Source: Nanobdellota archaeon
Lineage (GTDB): Archaea > Nanobdellota > Nanobdellia > Pacearchaeales > JAHJTO01
NCBI GenBank assembly: GCA_018829845.1
Contig: JAHJTO010000007.1
Location: 1-33,117, forward strand
Direction of reading: 5' to 3'
Length of the DNA stretch: 33,117 nt
This document shows, one piece after another, positions 1-9,334 of the stretch. A model generated the notes under the pieces. The model did not search any database, was not told the origin of the DNA, and saw nothing but the letters and a program-made list of their open reading frames with translations. How positions within the stretch are numbered: the first letter of the stretch is position 1; every line of letters begins with the position of its first letter. The position numbers were made by a program, and so were the translations under genes.

Positions 1-1
1 A

Positions 2-145
2 ACAACATTTGATGAAAATGATTATCATTTGGAGTTTACTGGCAGTTTAAATAAATTAAATTCATCTCTGGGAATCTCCCCCTTGGAAAAAATATATCTT
101 TCAACAAGAATGAGTTTTGAAGATGGAAAGCTTAAGATTGATTAA
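2..145 (+). CDS. C-terminal fragment of an unknown protein truncated by the window edge (TTFDENDYHLEFTGSLNKLNSSLGISPLEKIYLSTRMSFEDGKLKID*)
   Basis: Open frame 2 from the window start to TAA at 143-145; convergent with the next gene; plausible amino acid composition. Confidence 0.45.
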   Translation, partial: TTFDENDYHLEFTGSLNKLNSSLGISPLEKIYLSTRMSFEDGKLKID

Positions 146-149
146 ACTA

Positions 150-755
150 TTAACATTGCTTAAACTTTAATGACTGGCAGAATGCACTTTCGAATTGTGC
201 CTTGTCTGTACAATCTTTCTTTGTATCCTGTAATACTCCTATTTCAAAGATATCATCAAAAATGAATAATGCTCCATTGATATTATAGAATGCAGGCCTT
301 CCAGTTGCTCCATTTTCACCATTTATGAAATATTCGCTATTTGTGAAGTTTATTTCCATTTTTTCATTAACTAATTGATTAAGGAAGATATCTTTTTCTA
401 TGATCTCCTCTTCCCTATTAGGGACATTTTTCCACATAAATGTTATTTTTGATTTTCCTTTTTGATATGGCTCGATTATTATTTTTTGTTGGTCATCAAA
501 GGGGAATGGGAATCCATTAGTTTTTCCACAAAAGCAATTTGATTTTGTAGAGCAATTCTTTAAAAACATTACCAGATCATTCATTGAAGTCTGAACCTTT
601 CCCTGTTCAGACAATGAAAGGTCATCCCATTCCAGCCCCCCTAAAGAAGTTATTTTTTTGTATCCGGCAGAAAATCCCCATATTACTATTACAAGAACTA
701 TGAGTCCTATGATGACCTTGACCATTGTCTCCATGGACATCTCTGCCCTGCTCAT
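150..755 (-). CDS. Secreted/membrane pilin-like protein, N-terminal class III-signal-like segment (RAEMSMETMVKVIIGLIVLVIVIWGF) and Cys-rich ectodomain
   Basis: ORF; short charged N-terminus, Glu about 5 residues after a candidate cleavage site, one hydrophobic helix; at least six Cys in the soluble part; ATGA overlap with the upstream small ORF. Confidence 0.6.
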   Translation of the reverse strand: MSRAEMSMETMVKVIIGLIVLVIVIWGFSAGYKKITSLGGLEWDDLSLSEQGKVQTSMNDLVMFLKNCSTKSNCFCGKTNGFPFPFDDQQKIIIEPYQKGKSKITFMWKNVPNREEEIIEKDIFLNQLVNEKMEINFTNSEYFINGENGATGRPAFYNINGALFIFDDIFEIGVLQDTKKDCTDKAQFESAFCQSLKFKQC

Positions 756-904
756 CTGAACCTCAATATCTCTGAAAATCTCGCAATCACTGAAAGAATC
801 TTATCTTTCTGAAATGCAATTGCAACAATAACGATTATGAGAACAGCCAGGGCAATGAACCATTTAACAAGAGTTTCAAATGCTATCCCCTTTTTGCTTT
901 TCAT
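752..904 (-). CDS. 50-aa pilin-like single-TM protein MKSKKGIAFETLVKWFIALAVLIIVIVAIAFQKDKILSVIARFSEILRFR
   Basis: Manual translation; too short for the supplied ORF track; stop overlaps the next start (ATGA); KKGIAFE + hydrophobic helix resembles archaeal class III (preflagellin peptidase) signals. Confidence 0.6.
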   Translation of the reverse strand: MKSKKGIAFETLVKWFIALAVLIIVIVAIAFQKDKILSVIARFSEILRFR

Positions 905-934
905 AAATTTGTAGATCATTTTGTGTTTATTAAA

Positions 935-1008
935 TGTTTAAAAACAAAGAGTGTAAATAAACATTTCTCTTTGTTTTTGACACCCAAAAATTTTGAGATT
1001 TTTGAGGG
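935..1008. repeat. Twin-hairpin intergenic element, locus D
   Basis: AAAAACAAAGAG(940-951)/CTCTTTGTTTTT(967-978), then CCC-AAAAAT(983-991)/ATTTTT-GA-GGG(998-1008). Confidence 0.55.
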
Positions 1009-1022
1009 TTTATCGAGTCTCA

Positions 1023-3179
1023 TCATGTCATTCCGCCTATTGCAACCCCTGCAAGAGCAGATAATGAAACTATTGAAATGAAGGCTGCAAGCAAATACAT
1101 TAATATTCCCCTTTTCATGTTCTGGGCAATCTCATACTTCTCTCCCAACTCATCATATCCTGATTCGACTGTTACAAGAGTTATGCTTAGGATATAAATT
1201 ATTTCAACAACATATATTCCAACAATGAGCTGGATGTAATATGGTGGAATCATGCTTGAAATATTAAATAGATCAACCATCTGTCCCATTGTTCCAAATC
1301 CCTCTATTGCCTGTCCTCCTTGAGCATCCATTGCAAAAGTTAATTTATTGAGGATGATTGTGATCATTGCAGATAATCCCACAACTATTCCTGCAAGCAA
1401 TGGAGCAAGGAAAGAAATGTTGCTTTTCATACTGCTTATCACATCTGCAAGAAGATCTCTCAGCCTTTCCTCTATTTTTTGAATATTCTTTACATATTGA
1501 GAAATGCTCATCAATGCATTTGCGGCAACAGTCAATCCCTTCTTTACAGATTCTATGAGAATTTCCATGCTTGTCTTTATCAAGGCCGAAGGATAGTAGA
1601 TTATTGCTCCCCTCTGTCTGTTGAATATTGCTTCCCTAACCGACATTCCAAGCTGCGTGATGTTGGCATTCACAGTTTTGAAAAAACTTTCTGTAGGCGT
1701 CCCCCTCAAAGATTCTGCAACTCTTCCAAATGCCATCTCTGCAGGGATTCCATCCCCTAGTCTGTTTCCTAATTGGAATAATGATGAGGCAAATTCTGAT
1801 TCAAGCTTCTTTGTCTGGTCTCTGGTTTCCAAAAGCTTCTTGCTCTTTGAATTATAGCTGAGATAAAAGAACAATGCCACTCCAAGGGGGATTAACAATC
1901 CCAACAGAAGCGCAATTAGGCCAAATGGCCCAGTAGTCACATCACCAACATTTTTGAAATCAAAGATATAAAATTCACCCATTCCCGGAAATGGAATTCC
2001 TGCAGACAGGAAGGTATAATCTTTCTGCAAACCAATCAAACCGGGAAGAGGAGTATACTGAAACAGAAGAGGAATCATTCCAAGGAGTATTAAAGGTATT
2101 GCAATTGCGAGAGCATTGTAATAATGTTTCTTGCTTTTATAATATCCGTAATCAGGATTCATTTCAAGCAGATCAGATTCCCCATATCCTCCCGGCCGGT
2201 TATTCAGAATATTGCCCGCATAGTAAAATACCAGGAATGGAACAATGATATTGAAGAATAATGCAACATACCACCATCTAACTAAATCAGCAACAAGAGT
2301 TGATGCAAGAGGAAGCAAAGCAATTGCAAGTGTTGGAAGAACGATCCCAAGCATGTAAAGATTTGTCAAAGGAGATTGTATACTGTGGGTGTATTTCAAC
2401 ATCTTGTCATAAACCCCATCAAGTATGACTGACAGAGATTTTTCAAGAATTTCAAGTCTTCTTGATTCGCTTGATTCATACAAGCTGCTTTCAATTAAAT
2501 GGAATGCCTCTACAAATTCTATGCTTGATGATTTCCATTTTTCAAGATAGGCATCCAGAGCAGATTTGATTGTCCTATGTTTTCCAGTTTCAACATCCCA
2601 AAATAATTTTTTCAAATCAAGAGAAAGGGGGGGAGGAAGATGTTCTGATGCAAATTTTATTGCCAATTCAAGATTGCTTGTATGTCTCATGTAAACTACA
2701 ATATAAAGGATACATGGAACCATCTGACTTGAAGCTTTTAATCTCCATTTTTGTGCAAGACTTTTCGGAAGAGTGTTAGTATAATAGTAAACAAATCCGG
2801 CAATCATCAAAAAAAGAACTATGACTTCAATTGGAATAGTTGTTCCGGCAAGATAAAATCCTGCAAATAGCAAAGAGGCAAATAACGCTATTGAAACAAA
2901 TGCGGCAAGGGAAAATGCCGCAGCATCCTGTGGGGTAATTTCCAGATTTGCATCGTCAATATAAGTTTGAAGCCTATCTTCATCTTGCTTTTTCAATTTG
3001 AATTTTATTGTTTTTCCCACACCCCTTGCAAGCCGTTCATACAAGCTGAGAACAGGGACAATTTCTTTTTTGAATTGTAAATATTCTTTGGAATATTTTG
3101 AAGAAGTTTCAGAAGACATCGCCTTCTCTATCTGTCCCCCATATTTCTTTAGAACCTCATTTACCTTATTATCAACCAT
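1023..3179 (-). CDS. FlaJ/TadC-like type II secretion system F family membrane protein with two T2SSF-like regions
   Basis: 718-aa ORF, polytopic; two repeated T2SSF-type modules (around 'HTSNLELAIKFASEHLP' and 'RLGDGIPAEMAFGRVAESL'); adjacent to a FlaI-like ATPase. Confidence 0.8.
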   Translation of the reverse strand: MVDNKVNEVLKKYGGQIEKAMSSETSSKYSKEYLQFKKEIVPVLSLYERLARGVGKTIKFKLKKQDEDRLQTYIDDANLEITPQDAAAFSLAAFVSIALFASLLFAGFYLAGTTIPIEVIVLFLMIAGFVYYYTNTLPKSLAQKWRLKASSQMVPCILYIVVYMRHTSNLELAIKFASEHLPPPLSLDLKKLFWDVETGKHRTIKSALDAYLEKWKSSSIEFVEAFHLIESSLYESSESRRLEILEKSLSVILDGVYDKMLKYTHSIQSPLTNLYMLGIVLPTLAIALLPLASTLVADLVRWWYVALFFNIIVPFLVFYYAGNILNNRPGGYGESDLLEMNPDYGYYKSKKHYYNALAIAIPLILLGMIPLLFQYTPLPGLIGLQKDYTFLSAGIPFPGMGEFYIFDFKNVGDVTTGPFGLIALLLGLLIPLGVALFFYLSYNSKSKKLLETRDQTKKLESEFASSLFQLGNRLGDGIPAEMAFGRVAESLRGTPTESFFKTVNANITQLGMSVREAIFNRQRGAIIYYPSALIKTSMEILIESVKKGLTVAANALMSISQYVKNIQKIEERLRDLLADVISSMKSNISFLAPLLAGIVVGLSAMITIILNKLTFAMDAQGGQAIEGFGTMGQMVDLFNISSMIPPYYIQLIVGIYVVEIIYILSITLVTVESGYDELGEKYEIAQNMKRGILMYLLAAFISIVSLSALAGVAIGGMT

Positions 3180-3196
3180 GCAACCATCCTTTTTTT

Positions 3197-3250
3197 ATGT
3201 TCGAAAAGCTTTGCTTTTCGACATGCCTGGAAGCAATTTGCTTCTAAGCA
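3197..3250. repeat. Twin-hairpin intergenic element, locus C
   Basis: ATG(T)TCGAAAAGC-TTT-GCTTTTCGACAT (3197-3224) then CATGCC..GAAGC-AATTT-GCTTC-TA-AGCA (3222-3250). Confidence 0.6.
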
Positions 3251-3343
3251 CTACTCAAAACAAGGAAAAAATGGGTTAAATACTTTATTCATGGTAAAAA
3301 ACATCCGCTGATTGTTTTTGCCATGCCCAATATCAAAAAAGAA

Positions 3344-6300
3344 TCAGATTTTGGCCTTTTTGATCTCATTCTTGAACCAATCATTCCAATCCCTAAAAAC
3401 TCTTCTTCCTTCAGGCAATCCCACTTCCTTCGAAACCTTATCAGAAAATTGATGGAAAGCATTATTGCTCTTAACCACAAATGGGGCCTCTATGAGCTGT
3501 GGCATTGAATGTTGTATGGATTGGTTCACAAGTTCTTCTTTTATCCTTGCCCTGAGCGTTATATTGTCCCATATTGCATCCCAGTTTCCTGCCCAGCCTT
3601 TAACACTCCCAGCTATTGATTTTATGATCTCACTTTCCCCATTTATCAAATCAGCAGTAGGTTCTAATTCATCCTTATGAACATTGTATTTCATGAGATC
3701 TGTAAATCCTTTTTCTTCCAAAGGATCTTTTGTCCAATTTTTTCCAACTTCTGTCAAAGAAACAACTCTTTTTTTGCTATGCAATCCATCTGGAGTTTTT
3801 ATTGGATTTGCAACAAGAATAATATCTGTCGCTTTAAAGCTTGTTATTGGAACTCCGAGATCATTAACTACTCTGTCAAATATTGCATAGGGTGATGCTC
3901 CATGTATTGTTCCTGCAACTACATTTGCGAGAGCTCCGATTCTCATTGCTTCATAAAGTGCTTTGGCCTCAACGCTTCTTACTTCTCCAACTATCAAACT
4001 TGAATCTCCAAGTCTTAAACTCGTTCTGATCCCTTCATCAGCAGGCATCTCAGCAGTTTCTTTCAACAAAGCAGAACGGACCTTCATCCTAAGAATATTA
4101 TATCCAATTTTTCTCATCGAATCAACTGGCATTTCCAGAGTGTTATGCGCGACAATATTCTCACAGATAAAATTCTCATTTCCATGAACAGAAATATCAT
4201 AAACATATCCTTCTTCACTGACTTTTTTAGCACTTTTTACCTTATCCCAAAATATTTCCGCTTTAACAACACCTCTTAAACAGTCTATTGGATTTGTATA
4301 GACTCCTTTTGGAATAACTTCCAACATTTTTGTCAAATGAGCCCTCCCTAAATTGTTCTCTCGAATGATATAATCATGTTTGTTAAACTTCTCCCCAAGG
4401 ATCTCACTTAGCTCCTCCTTTACTTCTAAAGAAAGAGGAATAACATCTGAGATGTCATGTGTCTGCAGCCTAGCACATAACTTATCTAACCTTTCTTGTT
4501 TAAAATCTGTTAAAAATCCTATATTTTCTTTGAACTTATTTATCATTATTGTAGAACCAATTCGGCAAGAGAGGGCATTATCTTTTCCATAAGGGGTATT
4601 TTTTGGCTCTAAAGGTACGGCAGATTTTCTTAATATAATGCCAAACCTTAATAATAAACTTGTAATACCTTCAACTAATTCTTTTGAGCAAGAAGAAAAT
4701 GTAACTTCTTTATCAGAGGCACATCCATCTCCGCTGAAGAATCCTTTTAACAGCGCTCCCGCTTGCTTGTCTGACAAGTTATAAGCCCACTCTGGGAGCC
4801 CTTTGGTATATGAATTGCCATTTAATCCCAGCAACTTCTGCATGATCTCTTTCAATAAAGAAGAATTTATCATTGAAGAAAACTTATCAGAATGAATTTT
4901 CACACTAAAACCCAGCCTATCTGCTATTTTCTTTACGACTTCTTTATTTTCCTTTTCCTCAACTGAAATGATAACGCTTCCTTGATCATAACAGCCATCA
5001 GCCAGCCATAATCCGATAAAATTCAAAAACATTTCATCAAGTTCGATGATTATGGGGATCTTCCCAGACGCCCCGTCACCCTTCAAATACAAGTCTTCAT
5101 TGTTTATTTTTTCTTTTATTTTTTCAAAAATTCCCAAAGGTAAAATTTTCTTGATTGTCCAATTCTGAATTGTAGATTTTTTATATCCTAAAGAATAACC
5201 CAAATTAAACAACTCTTTTCTATTTTCTTTAACATAAATCTCAATACCTTTTCCTAAAACAAACAAATTTTTATTGATTTTCTTTAGTGTATCTATATCT
5301 TCAAGTAAATTAATGTTTTCTAAAGAATTCGTAAAAGGTAGTCTTGAGGGAATTGCTATAAAATCTCCTTCCTTTAACTCTTTGGATTTTATGGCCCTCA
5401 AAATCTTTTTTTCATCTAAGGTAAACAAAGAATGGTCTTCTGTAACCTTGACTTTCTTTCCAGAGGTAGTTCTGATTTCATAAATTGGTTTATTGACCTT
5501 ATGTCTGATAAATTTGCTTGCTTTGGACAAAACAACCTTGCCCTTACCATTCACAGAAAAAATTTCTACATTATCAACATTTATCTCCTTCTCTCTTCCA
5601 TCAATATCAAGAAAACCATTCTTCTCTATTTTCTCGTCTATAAGCTTGCCTATTGTTGTCTTTCTAAACCGGCCATTCTCTTTAACAATCATCCCAGCAT
5701 CTCCCGTAACACTGTCTTCAATAACTATTACTCTCGTTCTTGGCATTATCTCAAGCATTAACGATCCAAGCAAAGATGTATTATGAGCAAAAAACCCATT
5801 TGCTACAAAATTCTGATATGGCTCAACCGTAAAGTCATAAACCCACTTTTCTTTTGAGTCCACTTTTTCAACACTCTTAACCCTATCCCAGAAAACGTCA
5901 GAATTTGCGAGGTTAAAAGAGTTATTTAAAATATCTTTTGATCCCTTCGAAATAATTTTTTTATGAATCTCCTTTATCTTCTCTGAAATGAGTTTTTTTG
6001 TTTTTATCCTGGGTTTATAGACATTATTAAAAAAGTTGGAAATTGTACCAATAGACAGGTCTCCAGTCAAGTTAGAATTTTGGATGTTTAGAATCTGTCT
6101 AAACTTTTTAAATAAGCCCATATCAGAATTCTCATCCAGGTGAGATATTTCATTATTTAATTTTTCAATCTCATTAAATCTCTTCTGATAAAACTCGACT
6201 AAAATTTTAAACCATTTCCTTGTAGCATTATACTGGTTGTTTTCATGTGCCCAATAATCCCTGGTAGTTAATTTTCTTACGCCCAGGGGGTTAACTCTTA

Positions 6301-8815
6301 GATTTTTCCTCAATTCTTTCAGTAAAAAATTTCCGCCAGGGATGATGTCCATATTGGTATTATCTATCCAAGAACGCATAGTCAGGTTCTCACTTCTTTT
6401 TTTCTTGCTAGGATGATTAAACCCTATTTTTTTGATAAATTCACTAACAAATTGTCCCCTGATGAATATTTTATAATAATCTCTTCCTTTAATTTCTCTT
6501 TTTTTTAAAAAAGAAATTACTTCAAATCTCAATAAGGTCATTTGTAATTGCTTAGCCATTATCTTGCTGGCTGTCGCCAGTTCTATCTCTCTTTTATCAC
6601 CATAAATAGAACCATCGCAGTCAAAATATGCTCTTAAAAATGCCGCTAATATTTTATTGTTGCTTTTGAGAATTTTAGATGGGATTTGTACAATACTTGC
6701 TTTGTTTCCCATAGGAATTTCAAAAATTCTACTTAATGCCCTGTTTAATATTCTAGAAGTTATCTGAATGTTGTAAGTATTTCTGCTCTTTATTTCCCTT
6801 GTTCTAACTGAAAAAAGTTTTTTAGATAATTCTGCAAATCTCATCCTAAGAATAATGTCAGAATTAGTAAATTCTATTTTATATTCATCAATGTGCCCAT
6901 CTCCAATTAAATAACCCAAAAATTCTGCCAACATCTCATTAACTTTTTCTGGAAAACTGATTTTTGTGGCATTTGTCCTTATTTGAGAAATTATTTCAGC
7001 TGCCTCTGGAATTAAAACTGTCTCTGTTTTTACATCAATCTTTCTGGGAGAAGCAATTAATTCTCCAGCTTTCAAATCTCCAGCATTGGTAGATTTCAAA
7101 TTGTTATCAAAAGTAAAATATGGATGCTCTGGAGTTGTAATTATTTCCTTTCCAGAATTAGTAGTTATTTTAACCAAAGTTTTGGGAGCTTCTCTTCTCC
7201 AAAAGGCATTCACTGTTTTGTTGTCAGATTTATAGTTCTTATTGTTTAAGCTAAGAACATTTATTTTAGGATTTGGATAAAAAAGATAACCGTCTGAAAT
7301 TTTTTCTTGTTTTCCGTGCTCTAATTCTTTTATAGCCTTAATGTCGCCATTTGATAATTGGATTAAACTGTCTCCTGAAACACACTTTCCAGCACTTCTT
7401 GTTCCCGCAACAAGTATTGTTCTCCCGCCATCAACTAAAAAACTCATCAGACCTGCAGAAAGAGGATTCATCATTTTATTTTTTATAAAAAGTGGAAGTG
7501 TCCAGGGCATTTCCCTGTGTCTTCTGAATGCATATGCTAGCCCATCCGGACTCAGAGGTTGCTGGATTATTGCTATTCTTGCCCTCATGTTTTCAATTTC
7601 AAGATCAGTATCAAGAACAGGGTTTGCCTCATCAAGAGGTCTTCCGCTCAACATCCTGAATCTTGCTGCAAATGCATCCGCATCTTCTATTGAAGGGATT
7701 ATATTCGTTGAACATTCATCAAACTTTTGATGCCTTACAAATGCTGGAACTTGCCCTATTGGAGAATTAAGAACAATATCCTGGAGATTCTCATCCTGCA
7801 AAAGAACTTCAATTAGTCCGAATCCGATTGTATGTCTTACGAGAATTGTTGCAAGCTTGTTCAATTGCCTGTAATTCAGAGAAATTTTTTTGGTTTCTGC
7901 GAGTTCCTGCAGAAGATCCCTTGAAATATTGAAGAATATCTGCCTTGTTCTTTGAGGATCAGTAAATTCCTCCGCCTTGGGCCTATGTTCTACAAGAACA
8001 TTTCTTGCCAAGTCAATTAAACTATAAAATTCTTCTTCAAGGGCAAACTCTGGGGGATTTAGATGGTAGATTGGTTGATTGACGTTGGGCATCTTCAGAA
8101 TTGAAACAGTGCTTTTATCATATCCCTTCTCAATAGTATATTCATCCAGCAATTCCGCTCCGTGTGGAATGGAAGACATGAGCCTTGTGAATGTAAAATT
8201 TGGAACCACATCCGGCCTAAAGAATCTTTTGTAAATTTCTCTATTTCCAACATGGAATGCGGTCAGATATTCTTCCGAATCTGTTACTAACCTTGTTTTT
8301 TCAAGCAATTCCATCATCTTGCTAAGAATCTTTATAAAATTATTCTGACAATGCCTGCATTCAGCCGGCAATTTCTCCAAATTTATTTTTTCTTCCCTCA
8401 GTATTCTTTTTGTTTCAACATAACATCCTATCGGATCCTGCTTAAGAAGAGTGAGAACAAGCCACCTTATGGAATTATAATGGTCTGGAAGACATTTTGT
8501 GCATGATTGAAATGGTGCTAGCTTTTTAGATGAAAGAATCTTTTCCTGTTTTACAAGATAATTGTAAAGATTAGAGATTTCCAATAGTAATGATATTTGG
8601 GAGAAAGTATAAACATAATTTTTTTGTTGCACAAAAACTATCTTGCTTACCCTTGGACTTTCAATCAAACTGTCAACAGTCCTTGCCATTACAAGGCTTG
8701 AATCCGCAAGAGATGGAACCTTTGGAAAGCCCACATAATTGATGTACATCACATCCTGTCCAGACTCTCTCTGAACCTCATAATCATATAATTTTGTACC
8801 TTGTTTGAATAGCAT
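3344..8815 (-). CDS. FlaI/VirB11/GspE-like secretion ATPase precursor containing two inteins (mature exteins 477 + 22 + 265 aa)
   Basis: Walker A split as GTRSAGK|T; 'VIVIED|TLEMPVDSMRKIGYN..MKVRSAL', 'LIVGEVRSVEAKALYEAMRIGALANVVAGTIHG' typical of FlaI-like ATPases; CxxC...CxxC in the N-extein. Confidence 0.9.
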   Translation of the reverse strand: MLFKQGTKLYDYEVQRESGQDVMYINYVGFPKVPSLADSSLVMARTVDSLIESPRVSKIVFVQQKNYVYTFSQISLLLEISNLYNYLVKQEKILSSKKLAPFQSCTKCLPDHYNSIRWLVLTLLKQDPIGCYVETKRILREEKINLEKLPAECRHCQNNFIKILSKMMELLEKTRLVTDSEEYLTAFHVGNREIYKRFFRPDVVPNFTFTRLMSSIPHGAELLDEYTIEKGYDKSTVSILKMPNVNQPIYHLNPPEFALEEEFYSLIDLARNVLVEHRPKAEEFTDPQRTRQIFFNISRDLLQELAETKKISLNYRQLNKLATILVRHTIGFGLIEVLLQDENLQDIVLNSPIGQVPAFVRHQKFDECSTNIIPSIEDADAFAARFRMLSGRPLDEANPVLDTDLEIENMRARIAIIQQPLSPDGLAYAFRRHREMPWTLPLFIKNKMMNPLSAGLMSFLVDGGRTILVAGTRSAGKCVSGDSLIQLSNGDIKAIKELEHGKQEKISDGYLFYPNPKINVLSLNNKNYKSDNKTVNAFWRREAPKTLVKITTNSGKEIITTPEHPYFTFDNNLKSTNAGDLKAGELIASPRKIDVKTETVLIPEAAEIISQIRTNATKISFPEKVNEMLAEFLGYLIGDGHIDEYKIEFTNSDIILRMRFAELSKKLFSVRTREIKSRNTYNIQITSRILNRALSRIFEIPMGNKASIVQIPSKILKSNNKILAAFLRAYFDCDGSIYGDKREIELATASKIMAKQLQMTLLRFEVISFLKKREIKGRDYYKIFIRGQFVSEFIKKIGFNHPSKKKRSENLTMRSWIDNTNMDIIPGGNFLLKELRKNLRVNPLGVRKLTTRDYWAHENNQYNATRKWFKILVEFYQKRFNEIEKLNNEISHLDENSDMGLFKKFRQILNIQNSNLTGDLSIGTISNFFNNVYKPRIKTKKLISEKIKEIHKKIISKGSKDILNNSFNLANSDVFWDRVKSVEKVDSKEKWVYDFTVEPYQNFVANGFFAHNTSLLGSLMLEIMPRTRVIVIEDSVTGDAGMIVKENGRFRKTTIGKLIDEKIEKNGFLDIDGREKEINVDNVEIFSVNGKGKVVLSKASKFIRHKVNKPIYEIRTTSGKKVKVTEDHSLFTLDEKKILRAIKSKELKEGDFIAIPSRLPFTNSLENINLLEDIDTLKKINKNLFVLGKGIEIYVKENRKELFNLGYSLGYKKSTIQNWTIKKILPLGIFEKIKEKINNEDLYLKGDGASGKIPIIIELDEMFLNFIGLWLADGCYDQGSVIISVEEKENKEVVKKIADRLGFSVKIHSDKFSSMINSSLLKEIMQKLLGLNGNSYTKGLPEWAYNLSDKQAGALLKGFFSGDGCASDKEVTFSSCSKELVEGITSLLLRFGIILRKSAVPLEPKNTPYGKDNALSCRIGSTIMINKFKENIGFLTDFKQERLDKLCARLQTHDISDVIPLSLEVKEELSEILGEKFNKHDYIIRENNLGRAHLTKMLEVIPKGVYTNPIDCLRGVVKAEIFWDKVKSAKKVSEEGYVYDISVHGNENFICENIVAHNTLEMPVDSMRKIGYNILRMKVRSALLKETAEMPADEGIRTSLRLGDSSLIVGEVRSVEAKALYEAMRIGALANVVAGTIHGASPYAIFDRVVNDLGVPITSFKATDIILVANPIKTPDGLHSKKRVVSLTEVGKNWTKDPLEEKGFTDLMKYNVHKDELEPTADLINGESEIIKSIAGSVKGWAGNWDAIWDNITLRARIKEELVNQSIQHSMPQLIEAPFVVKSNNAFHQFSDKVSKEVGLPEGRRVFRDWNDWFKNEIKKAKI
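4142..5713 (-). mobile_element. Intein 2 (524 aa, Ser1 ... HN/T+1) with LAGLIDADG homing endonuclease, inserted after VIVIED
   Basis: Starts SVTGDAGMIVKENG, block B-like VTEDHSLFT, 'FIGLWLADGCYD' and 'LLKGFFSGDGCAS', ends YVYDISVHGNENFICENIVAHN|T. Confidence 0.93.
5780..7384 (-). mobile_element. Intein 1 (535 aa, Cys1 ... HN/T+1) with LAGLIDADG homing endonuclease, inserted in Walker A between GK and T
   Basis: Starts CVSGDSLIQLSNG, block B-like TTPEHPYF, LAGLIDADG-like 'FLGYLIGDGHI' and 'FLRAYFDCDGSI', ends VYDFTVEPYQNFVANGFFAHN|T. Confidence 0.93.
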
Positions 8816-8907
8816 TCTCTCTCCTCTTTTTTCTTCTTATGATCCAACAAGGTTTAAATAATTCAAATACCTTTCGCTGTTTGAGAAGAGGTATTAAAAA
8901 GAGAGAT

Positions 8908-9270
8908 ATGGCAATAGAAGAAAACAATAGTGCGGTGGAGATACTAACAGATCTGAACACTAAACTGAAAGATCTTGATGAAAAAAATTCTCTTTTGAAT
9001 GAGAAAACCCTTCTTTTGGGTCAATCATTTCTAAAACAGGAGGAACGCATTATGAAAGAGATGGCAATCCTCAAGGATGGACTGAGAGAATTGAGAAATG
9101 ATTTTGATAGGCTCAAGGAAGGGGTGAATCACATAATTCATGAATCTTCCAATTTTGCAAGAAAAGAAGAATTGAAAGTTCTAGATCGATATATGAAGAT
9201 CTGGGAACCACTCAAATTTGTAAAAGAAGATGAAGTAAAAAAGATGATTTCTGAAGCAATCAAAAAATGA
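8908..9270 (+). CDS. Coiled-coil protein (120 aa from the internal Met), possible FlaC/D-like or scaffold role
   Basis: Heptad-rich sequence from MAIEENNSAVEIL; TATA-like GTTTAAATAA near 8847-8856 falls inside the longer 8839 ORF call, so the start is probably 8908. Confidence 0.6.
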   Translation: MAIEENNSAVEILTDLNTKLKDLDEKNSLLNEKTLLLGQSFLKQEERIMKEMAILKDGLRELRNDFDRLKEGVNHIIHESSNFARKEELKVLDRYMKIWEPLKFVKEDEVKKMISEAIKK

Positions 9271-9334
9271 TAGGGCTCATCGATAAAACAAAACATTTTA
9301 AATATCCATTTTCTGTAGTATATTAATAAAAACC

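Noticed and set aside
5432-5786. Plus-strand ORFs of 97-109 aa
   Set aside because: Antisense to intein 2; no start signals or domain similarity
7341-7730. 129-aa plus-strand ORF
   Set aside because: Fully antisense to the strongly supported ATPase/intein ORF; shadow ORF
8839-8907. N-terminal extension of the 143-aa ORF
   Set aside because: Overlaps the likely TATA element; Met at 8908 is a better start
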